Assembly: GCA_903911165.1 (NCBI GenBank)
Contig: CAIWCQ010000272.1
Location: forward strand, 1 to 7,553
DNA: 7,553 bases
Source: an uncultured Actinomycetes bacterium
Lineage (GTDB): Bacteria > Actinomycetota > Actinomycetes > Mycobacteriales > Mycobacteriaceae
Reading direction: 5' to 3'
Shown here piece after piece: positions 1 through 6,315 of the stretch. The number at the start of each line of letters is the position of its first letter. Position 1 is the first letter of the stretch. Both the position numbers and the translations under genes were made by a program. The notes below the pieces were generated by a model. That model was given only the letters and a program-made list of their open reading frames with translations. It made no database searches and was not told the DNA's origin.

Positions 1-941
<941 letters not shown>

Positions 942-1011
942 GCGCCCACCCTTACACAGCCCCGATGGGGTTGGCATTTCGGCACCGAAGGCGCCGCTAG
1001 GCTTACTCATC
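942..1011. promoter_or_regulatory. Divergent intergenic region between the ACT gene and gatC
   Basis: Seventy bases between two divergent GTG starts must carry promoters for both genes. Two inverted repeats are visible: CCCC-GAT-GGGG at 960-970, and the interrupted palindrome TTCGG-CA-CCGAA at 978-989, which could be an operator half-site pair. A TANNNT-type -10 (TAGGCT) lies at 998-1003 for gatC. On the minus strand AAGGG about 7 bases before the ACT start could act as a ribosome binding site; I see no convincing -10 for that gene. These assignments come from inspection only. Confidence 0.45.
998..1003 (+). promoter_or_regulatory. Candidate -10 hexamer for leaderless gatC transcript
   Basis: TAGGCT fits the actinobacterial TANNNT -10 consensus and ends 8 bases before the GTG of gatC. 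A start site 7-8 bases downstream would fall at or just before the GTG, giving a leaderless mRNA, a mode common in mycobacteria. The absence of a purine-rich Shine-Dalgarno sequence before 1012 agrees with this. No -35 at good spacing is evident (TTGGCA at 971-976 is 21 bases away). Confidence 0.35.
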
Positions 1012-1311
1012 GTGTCCACGATCTCCCGCGACGAGGTGGCCCGGCTGGCCAAGCTGGCCCGCCTGGCCCTGACCGACGAAGAAATCAGTGGCTTTGCCGG
1101 CCAACTCGACGCGATCCTGGGCTATGTCGGTCAGATCCAGGCCGTCGACGTCACCGGCGTCGTCGCCACCGACAACCCGCTCAAGAACGTCAACGTCACC
1201 CGCCCCGATGTGGTGGCGGCGAGCCTGACCCAGACCGAGGCGCTTGCCGAGGCACCGGCGGTGGTCGACGAACGGTTCGCTGTGCCGCAGATCCTGGGGG
1301 AAGAGGCGTGA
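1012..1311 (+). CDS. gatC: Aspartyl/glutamyl-tRNA amidotransferase subunit C
   Basis: GatC is the small subunit of the GatCAB amidotransferase, which converts misacylated Glu-tRNA(Gln) and Asp-tRNA(Asn) into Gln-tRNA(Gln) and Asn-tRNA(Asn) in the cytoplasm. It wraps around GatA and stabilises its contact with GatB. The 99-residue product has the usual family length. It starts with the [21 protein letters not shown] helix, followed by [20 protein letters not shown], the conserved [17 protein letters not shown] segment and the C-terminal [10 protein letters not shown] motif. The start is a GTG at 1012, giving VSTISRDEV, which matches the start remembered for the M. tuberculosis protein. No clear ribosome binding site precedes it, suggesting leaderless translation. 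Its TGA overlaps the GTG of gatA in the tetranucleotide GTGA, so the two are translationally coupled. Identification is firm from length, motifs and context. Confidence 0.95.
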   Translation: MSTISRDEVARLAKLARLALTDEEISGFAGQLDAILGYVGQIQAVDVTGVVATDNPLKNVNVTRPDVVAASLTQTEALAEAPAVVDERFAVPQILGEEA

Positions 1312-2807
1312 GCACCGATCTGGTCCGCCTCGACGCCGCCACCCTCGCCGCCGGGATCGCCGCCGGCGAAATCTCATCGGTCGCGCTCACCGGGGCCTGC
1401 CTGGATCAGATCGCCGCCACCGACGAGCGCTATCACGCCTTCCTACACGTGGCCGCCGATCAGGCGTTGGCCACCGCAGCCCGAGTCGACGCGTCGATCG
1501 CCGCCGGGGAGAAGCCGGCGTCGCCGTTGGCCGGGGTGCCATTGGCGCTCAAAGACGTCTTCACCGCCACCGATATGCCGACCACCTGCGGATCAAAGAT
1601 CCTCGAGGGCTGGGTCTCGCCGTATGACGCGACGGTCACCGCGCGCATCCGCAGTGCCGGCATCCCGATCCTCGGCAAGACCAATATGGACGAGTTCGCG
1701 ATGGGCTCCTCCACGGAGAACTCCGCCTACGGCCCCACCCGCAACCCGTGGGACACCGATCGGGTACCCGGCGGTTCCGGTGGGGGGAGCGCGGCGGCAC
1801 TGGCGGCGTTCCAGGCCCCACTGGCCATCGGCTCGGACACCGGCGGGTCGATCCGTCAGCCCGCCGCCCTGACCGCGACCGTCGGCGTCAAACCGACCTA
1901 CGGAACGGTCTCCCGGTACGGCCTGGTCGCCTGCGCCTCCTCGCTGGATCAAGGCGGCCCGTGCGCGCGAACGGTTCTCGACACCGCTTTGCTGCACGCG
2001 GTGATCGCCGGCCACGACCCCCGCGACTCCACCTCGCTGGACGTCGCGATCCCCGATGTGGTGGGCGCGGCCAAGGCTGGTTCGGTAGGGGACCTCACCG
2101 GCGTGCGGATCGGTGTGGTCAAGCAGTTGCGCAGCGGTGAGGGTTTTCAGCCGGGCGTGCTGGCATCGTTCAATGCCGCCGTCGAGGCACTCACCGCGCT
2201 GGGCGCCGAGGTCAGCGAGGTCGATTGCCCGCACCTGGACTACTCGCTGTCGGCGTACTACTTGATCCTGCCCTCGGAGGTGTCGAGCAATCTGGCGCGG
2301 TTCGACGCCATGCGCTACGGCCTGCGAGTGGGTGACGACGGCAGTAGGAGCGCCGAGGAGGTGATGGCGCTGACCCGGGCAGCCGGTTTTGGCCCGGAAG
2401 TCAAGCGCCGCATCATGATCGGCACCTACGCGTTGTCGGCCGGCTACTACGACGCCTACTACAACCAGGCGCAGAAGGTCCGCACGCTGATCGCGCGCGA
2501 CCTCGACGAGGCCTATGCCAAAGTCGACGTCCTGGTGTCCCCGGCCACACCCACGACGGCGTTCCGGCTGGGGGAGAAGGTCGACGACCCGCTGGCGATG
2601 TACCTGTTCGACCTGTGCACGCTTCCGCTAAACCTGGCCGGGCACTGCGGAATGTCGGTACCCTCGGGGCTGTCCGTGGACGACGATCTGCCGGTGGGCC
2701 TGCAGATCATGGCCCCGGCGATGGCTGATGACCGGCTCTATCGGGTGGGTGCGGCCTATGAGGCGGCTCGCGGGCCGTTGCCGTCGGCTGTTCGGATCGG
2801 ACTGTAG
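1308..2807 (+). CDS. gatA: Aspartyl/glutamyl-tRNA amidotransferase subunit A (amidase)
   Basis: GatA is the glutaminase subunit of GatCAB: it hydrolyses glutamine and passes ammonia to GatB for transamidation of Glu-tRNA(Gln) and Asp-tRNA(Asn). The 499-residue product has the normal family length and a complete amidase signature. The Ser-cisSer-Lys triad is visible as Lys82 (in PLALKDVF), Ser157 (in [11 protein letters not shown]) and Ser181 (in [12 protein letters not shown]), a constant three-residue offset from the well-studied Staphylococcus enzyme as I recall its numbering. [24 protein letters not shown] (125-149) and [17 protein letters not shown] (192-208) are further GatA hallmarks. 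The GTG at 1308 overlaps the gatC stop. The frame stays open upstream to 915, but that region lies over gatC and does not resemble GatA. The GatB subunit, often nearby, is not present; ppaC follows 17 bases after the stop, so both probably share a transcript. Confidence 0.96.
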   Translation: MSTDLVRLDAATLAAGIAAGEISSVALTGACLDQIAATDERYHAFLHVAADQALATAARVDASIAAGEKPASPLAGVPLALKDVFTATDMPTTCGSKILEGWVSPYDATVTARIRSAGIPILGKTNMDEFAMGSSTENSAYGPTRNPWDTDRVPGGSGGGSAAALAAFQAPLAIGSDTGGSIRQPAALTATVGVKPTYGTVSRYGLVACASSLDQGGPCARTVLDTALLHAVIAGHDPRDSTSLDVAIPDVVGAAKAGSVGDLTGVRIGVVKQLRSGEGFQPGVLASFNAAVEALTALGAEVSEVDCPHLDYSLSAYYLILPSEVSSNLARFDAMRYGLRVGDDGSRSAEEVMALTRAAGFGPEVKRRIMIGTYALSAGYYDAYYNQAQKVRTLIARDLDEAYAKVDVLVSPATPTTAFRLGEKVDDPLAMYLFDLCTLPLNLAGHCGMSVPSGLSVDDDLPVGLQIMAPAMADDRLYRVGAAYEAARGPLPSAVRIGL

Positions 2808-2810
2808 AGC

Positions 2811-2818
2811 GGAGAGGA
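2811..2818 (+). promoter_or_regulatory. Strong Shine-Dalgarno sequence of ppaC, fixes its start
   Basis: GGAGAGGA lies 6 bases before the ATG at 2825, ideal spacing. A TTG in the same frame at 2819 directly abuts it and is too close to be the start. This is the clearest ribosome binding site in the window; gatC, the oxidase and pfkA rely on weak or absent ones. Confidence 0.75.
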
Positions 2819-2824
2819 TTGGAT

Positions 2825-3757
2825 ATGGGCAAAACATTGATCTTCGGACACACGAATCCGGATACCGATTCAATTTGTTCGGCGCTGGCGTATGCGGATT
2901 TGAAAACGAAAATCGGTGCCGACGTCGAGGCGGTGCGACTCGGTGCGGTGAGCGCCGAGACCCAGTTCGTGCTGGATACGTTCACAACGGAGGCGCCGCG
3001 ATTGGTGGAGTCGGTGGCCGGCGAGGCAACGCAGGTCATTCTCGTCGATCACAATGAGCGCCAGCAGAGCGCGAGTGATATCGGCGACGTCACCATTGCC
3101 GAAGTGATCGATCATCACCGGATCGCCAACTTCGAGACCGCGGGACCGCTTTACTACCGCGCGGAGCCGGTCGGTTGCACCGCGACGATTGTATTCAAAA
3201 TGTTCAAAGAATCCGGTGTGGCCGTCAGTCAGCAGATCGGCGGTCTGATGCTGTCCGCCATCATCTCCGACACCCTGCTGCTTAAATCCCCGACGTGCAC
3301 CCCGGAGGACATCGCGGCTGCGCAGGAACTTGCCGTTATCGCCGGCGTCGATCTGCAGACCTACGGTCTGGAGTTACTCAAGGCCGGCGCGAATTTGCGC
3401 GCCCGATCCATCGCGCAACTGGTTTCGACGGACTCGAAGGAGTTCTCAATGGGCGAGGCCAAGGTGGAAATCGCTCAGGTCACCGCGATTGACGTCGACG
3501 ACGTGTTGTCTCGCCAGAACGAGTTGGAGGCGGCGCTGCGCGATATCGTCGCCGCGAAGGGGCTGGATCTGTTCCTGTTCGTCGTCACCGACATCCTCAA
3601 CAATGATTCGGTCGCGGTGGCAGTGGGCCCACGTGCTGCCACCGTCGAAACGGCCTATGACGTGACGCTGGAGAACAACCGCGCACGCCTGAAGGGCGTG
3701 GTGTCGCGCAAATTGCAGATCGTCCCGGTGCTGACGGAGACGTTCAGCAGAGGGTGA
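2825..3757 (+). CDS. ppaC: Manganese-dependent inorganic pyrophosphatase, family II (DHH family)
   Basis: This cytoplasmic enzyme hydrolyses pyrophosphate to two phosphates, pulling biosynthetic reactions forward. The 310-residue product aligns from memory almost without gaps with Bacillus subtilis PpaC (309 residues), and every known active-site residue falls at the same number: His9, Asp13 and Asp15 (GHTNPDTDS), Asp75 (LVDHNERQQ), His97-His98 ([11 protein letters not shown]), Asp149 (AIISDTLL), Lys205 (DSKEF), and Arg295-Lys296 (VSRK). Residues 1 to about 190 are the DHH domain and the rest the DHHA2 domain; there is no CBS/DRTGG regulatory insert. The ATG at 2825 is chosen for its strong ribosome binding site and the Bacillus-like start MGKTLIFGH. 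Base use is unlike gatA: bases 2821-2880 hold 26 G+C of 60 (43%) against 44 of 60 (73%) at 1801-1860, and AAA, ATT and TTG codons are common. Mycobacteria typically use a family I enzyme, so transfer from a Firmicutes-like donor is inferred. Confidence 0.96.
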   Translation: MGKTLIFGHTNPDTDSICSALAYADLKTKIGADVEAVRLGAVSAETQFVLDTFTTEAPRLVESVAGEATQVILVDHNERQQSASDIGDVTIAEVIDHHRIANFETAGPLYYRAEPVGCTATIVFKMFKESGVAVSQQIGGLMLSAIISDTLLLKSPTCTPEDIAAAQELAVIAGVDLQTYGLELLKAGANLRARSIAQLVSTDSKEFSMGEAKVEIAQVTAIDVDDVLSRQNELEAALRDIVAAKGLDLFLFVVTDILNNDSVAVAVGPRAATVETAYDVTLENNRARLKGVVSRKLQIVPVLTETFSRG

Positions 3758-3768
3758 TCCCCGCTGTA

Positions 3769-3781
3769 GCCGGGTTCCGGC
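3769..3781. terminator. Short GC hairpin between convergent ppaC and oxidase genes
   Basis: GCCGG-GTT-CCGGC forms a perfect 5-bp stem with a 3-base loop inside the 25-base gap between the two convergent stop codons. Position suits a bidirectional terminator, but the stem is short and neither strand has a following T-tract. Actinobacterial terminators often lack one, so this stays a weak call. Confidence 0.3.
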
Positions 3782-3782
3782 C

Positions 3783-5225
3783 TCAGCCCAGCAAGGACTG
3801 TGCGGCCGCCTCGCCGCTGGCGTAGGCCCCGTGCACGGTTCCGGCATGGTCGCGCGAACACGCCTCGCCGGCGAAGACACGACGCCCGTCGGGCTCAGCG
3901 AGCGCATCGCGGTCCGCCAGCGAAGCGCCGACGCCGATGAACGAGTAGCTTCCCAAGGAAAAAGGATCGACCGACCACGCTGAGCGGAGCAGCCCGGTGG
4001 GCGGGGATAACTCCGGGAATGCCGGTTCCAGCGCGCTCGACGCACTCGCGATCACCTCCGCGTCGGACATGGTTTCGACCACCCGGGCGAACTCCCCGGC
4101 GTTGAACATCATCAGCGCGGGCACGTCGACCAGGCCGGTGAGACTCAGGGACTCCACCCACTGACCGCGCCGCGACGGCGCCGGAACGATGTCGATGAGC
4201 TCCGCGTCGTCCGGCCAGAATTGAGATTCGAAGCGCAGGCAGCTCTTCGAGAGCGCACCCATCCCGAGTGTGGCGATGGCCCTCGACTTCTGCTCCGGAA
4301 GCGCCGGCGAGAACCGGATCGAGCCCGCCTTCAGGACACCGAGTGGCACCGTGACGACCACGGACTGCGCCTCGAAACTGCCCTGCGAGGTGACGACGAC
4401 CGCACGATCGCCCGCGGTGTCGATGCTTGTGACGACGTGGCCGAGGCGTACATCGAGCCCGTTCGCCACCGCCGCAACGACCTGGTCGTAGCCCCCGGGT
4501 AGGAGGGCGTCGCCGCCGCCCTCTCCGGCGCCGTCGTCGAAGTGGTTGGCGGAGAGATCGACTGCGTCGGTGGCGTACTCGTGTTCGATCGACTCGGTGA
4601 TGCCCATCTCGACGTTGAGTAGCTCCGACGGGTCGAGATCTGCGGCGGCGATGGCGCGGTCGAGCGCGGCCCGAAGTGGTTCGTCGGTGTCGGGGGAGCC
4701 CGCGCGGCCCGCCTCGACCAATTCGGCCACCTGTTCCTCGATGTCGTCGAGTGCATCGTCGCCAAGTCGCTGGCCGTCGGCGCCATACGTGAGGGACTCG
4801 TAGTCGGTGGCCTGCGTTGTGATTCCCTTCGCCGCGGCCAGGGCAGCGATCGGATTGTTCTCGACCCCGTGGATCCAGGACGCGCCGAGCTCCACCGGAA
4901 CGCCCCAGGAGCGATCCGTGTAGATGCGACCGCCCAGGCGATCACGCGCCTCGAGCACAATGACCCGGCGTCCATTGGCAACGAGCACCTCGGCGGCGCG
5001 CAGTCCGGCGATCCCGGCGCCGATGACGAGCACGTCCGCAGTGCGGCCAGTCGAGGCATTGGGCCCAGTCGAGGTATTGGGCCCAGTCGAGGCAGGCGCA
5101 GGTACCGAGTTCGAGGACGAGGCCGAGGACTGTTCGGGCCCGGAGCTTCCGCAGCCGGCGGCCAGGCTCGCGGGCACGGCCAGGGCGACCAGCCGAACAA
5201 AGTCACGACGCGGTAGGTAGATCAT
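3783..5225 (-). CDS. Flavin-dependent amine (polyamine-type) oxidase, Tat-exported lipoprotein
   Basis: A 480-residue FAD enzyme of the flavin amine oxidase superfamily, expected to oxidise an amine with O2, giving an imine/aldehyde and H2O2. Residues 1-25 form a twin-arginine lipoprotein signal: RRDFV (6-10), a short hydrophobic run, and lipobox LAAGC with lipidated Cys25. A Ser/Pro/Thr/Asn-rich linker (26-62) includes a STGPN repeat. The FAD fold follows: GAGIAG (69-74), Glu92 for the ribose and LGGR (97-100). GASWIHG (114-120), Lys327 in GALSKSCLRF at the place of the flavin-N5 lysine of polyamine oxidases and LSD1, WSVDPFSLGSYSF (417-429), and FAGEACSRDHAGTVHGAYASG (451-471) complete the active site. 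These motifs favour polyamine oxidase over aromatic monoamine or L-amino-acid oxidases, but the substrate is unknown. Export folded with FAD through Tat is consistent. It converges on ppaC and diverges from pfkA. The start lacks a ribosome binding site; a leaderless message is likely. Confidence 0.92.
   Translation of the reverse strand: MIYLPRRDFVRLVALAVPASLAAGCGSSGPEQSSASSSNSVPAPASTGPNTSTGPNASTGRTADVLVIGAGIAGLRAAEVLVANGRRVIVLEARDRLGGRIYTDRSWGVPVELGASWIHGVENNPIAALAAAKGITTQATDYESLTYGADGQRLGDDALDDIEEQVAELVEAGRAGSPDTDEPLRAALDRAIAAADLDPSELLNVEMGITESIEHEYATDAVDLSANHFDDGAGEGGGDALLPGGYDQVVAAVANGLDVRLGHVVTSIDTAGDRAVVVTSQGSFEAQSVVVTVPLGVLKAGSIRFSPALPEQKSRAIATLGMGALSKSCLRFESQFWPDDAELIDIVPAPSRRGQWVESLSLTGLVDVPALMMFNAGEFARVVETMSDAEVIASASSALEPAFPELSPPTGLLRSAWSVDPFSLGSYSFIGVGASLADRDALAEPDGRRVFAGEACSRDHAGTVHGAYASGEAAAQSLLG
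5045..5094. repeat. 18-bp tandem repeat, about 2.7 copies, in the oxidase linker
   Basis: The unit CAGTCGAGGCATTGGGCC starts at 5048, recurs at 5066 with one change (C to T), and begins a third time at 5084 before breaking off after CAGTCGAGGCA. In the oxidase reading frame it encodes the hexapeptide (A/T)STGPN, so copy changes keep the frame and alter only the length of the linker between lipid anchor and catalytic domain. Confidence 0.9.
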
Positions 5226-5277
5226 GCCAGCGAGGTTATCGCTCCATGGCGGGGGTTGAGGCGGTTAGATGGAGCCC
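5226..5277. promoter_or_regulatory. Divergent promoter region between oxidase gene and pfkA
   Basis: Fifty-two bases separate the two start codons. On the minus strand TAACCT (5238-5233) fits TANNNT and ends 7 bases before the oxidase ATG, which has no ribosome binding site, pointing to a leaderless transcript. On the plus strand TTAGAT (5265-5270) is a weaker -10-like hexamer 7 bases before the preferred pfkA ATG; alternatively GAGG at 5258-5261 would serve the earlier in-frame ATG at 5269. Any promoters would overlap in this short region, so mutual influence is possible. Confidence 0.4.
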
Positions 5278-6309
5278 ATGCGTATCGGAGTCCTCACCGG
5301 CGGCGGCGACTGCCCCGGCCTCAATGCCGTCATCCGCGCCGTGGTGCGGACCTGCGACGCCCGCTACGACTCCACGGTGGTCGGATTCCAGGACGGCTGG
5401 CGGGGCCTGCTGGAGAACCGGCGCATCCAGCTATACAACGACGATCGCAACGAGCGACTGCTGGCCAAGGGCGGCACCATGCTCGGCACTGCCCGGACCA
5501 ACCCGGAGAAACTGCGTGCCGGTCTGGCCGATATCAAACAGACGCTGGAGGACAACGGGATCGACGTGCTGATCCCGATCGGCGGCGAAGGAACACTGAC
5601 CGCTGCGCACTGGCTCAATGAGGAGGGCGTTCCGGTGGTCGGGGTTCCCAAGACCATCGATAACGACATCGACTGCACCGATGTGACGTTCGGCCACGAC
5701 ACCGCCCTGCAGATCGCCACCGAGGCCATCGACCGTCTGCACAGCACCGCGGAGTCCCATCAGCGGGTGATGCTGGTTGAGGTGATGGGCCGGCACGCCG
5801 GCTGGATCGCCCTGAACTCAGGACTGGCCTCCGGGGCGCACATGACGCTGATCCCCGAGCAGCCCTATGACGTAGAGGAGGTGTGCCGCATGGTCAAGAA
5901 GCGCTTTCAGACCGGTTCGTCGCACTTCATCTGCGTGGTCGCCGAGGGCGCGAAACCCGTCGAGGGTTCGATGCAGTTGCGCAGTGGCGGAATGGACGAG
6001 TTCGGTCACGAGCGCTTCACCGGCGTCGCCCAGCAATTGGCGATGGAGGTGGAGAAGCGGATCCGTAAAGAGGTGCGGGTCACGGTGTTGGGCCACGTTC
6101 AGCGCGGCGGCACGCCGACCGCCTATGACCGGGTGCTGGCCACCCGATTCGGCGTCAACGCCGCTGATGCCGCCCACAGCGGCGAATACGGAACGATGGT
6201 GTCGCTGCGTGGTGAGGACATCGGCCGAGTGCCGTTGGCCGATGCGGTGCGCCAACTCAAGTTGGTTCCGGAGAGCCGCTATGACGATGCGGCGGCCTTC
6301 TTCGGCTGA
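5278..6309 (+). CDS. pfkA: ATP-dependent 6-phosphofructokinase (actinobacterial group)
   Basis: PfkA phosphorylates fructose 6-phosphate to fructose 1,6-bisphosphate, the committed step of glycolysis. The 343-residue product shows the N-terminal [16 protein letters not shown] loop (8-23), GGEGT (102-106), PKTIDNDID (124-132) with catalytic base Asp128, MGR (170-172) and GHVQRGGTP (272-280). Gly105 takes the position of E. coli Gly104, which indicates ATP use; pyrophosphate-dependent enzymes carry Asp there. Lys125, where E. coli has Gly124, is the pyrophosphate-enzyme residue, so the site is the mixed G/K type known from actinobacterial PFKs. The ATG at 5278 gives MRIGVLTGG, as remembered for the 343-residue M. 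tuberculosis protein; an in-frame ATG at 5269 (adding MEP) has a GAGG 7 bases upstream and cannot be excluded. Relative to M. tuberculosis, gatA is no longer directly upstream, so the gene probably has its own promoter. It converges with the transporter gene, six bases apart. Confidence 0.95.
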   Translation: MRIGVLTGGGDCPGLNAVIRAVVRTCDARYDSTVVGFQDGWRGLLENRRIQLYNDDRNERLLAKGGTMLGTARTNPEKLRAGLADIKQTLEDNGIDVLIPIGGEGTLTAAHWLNEEGVPVVGVPKTIDNDIDCTDVTFGHDTALQIATEAIDRLHSTAESHQRVMLVEVMGRHAGWIALNSGLASGAHMTLIPEQPYDVEEVCRMVKKRFQTGSSHFICVVAEGAKPVEGSMQLRSGGMDEFGHERFTGVAQQLAMEVEKRIRKEVRVTVLGHVQRGGTPTAYDRVLATRFGVNAADAAHSGEYGTMVSLRGEDIGRVPLADAVRQLKLVPESRYDDAAAFFG

Positions 6310-6315
6310 GCGGGC

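Noticed and set aside
942..1052. N-terminal extension of the ACT protein to 1052
   Set aside because: It overlaps the gatC start, lacks family resemblance, and the ACT domain begins directly after the GTG at 941.
1593..2234. 213-codon antisense reading frame inside gatA
   Set aside because: No recognisable domain, Arg/Gly/Ala-rich composition, fully inside a strongly conserved gene; typical high-GC antisense shadow.
2819..2821. TTG as start of ppaC
   Set aside because: It directly follows the Shine-Dalgarno sequence; the ATG at 2825 has correct spacing and matches the family start.
5045..5094. CRISPR-like array
   Set aside because: The repeats are directly adjacent 18-bp units with no spacers, and lie in frame inside a coding region.
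4331..5206. Long reading frame on the minus strand in another frame of the oxidase gene
   Set aside because: Ser/Arg/Pro-rich shadow produced by high GC codon bias; it has no domain, and the true frame carries full FAD motifs.
5818..6255. 145-codon antisense reading frame inside pfkA
   Set aside because: His/Arg/Leu-rich shadow of pfkA codon bias without its own start signals.
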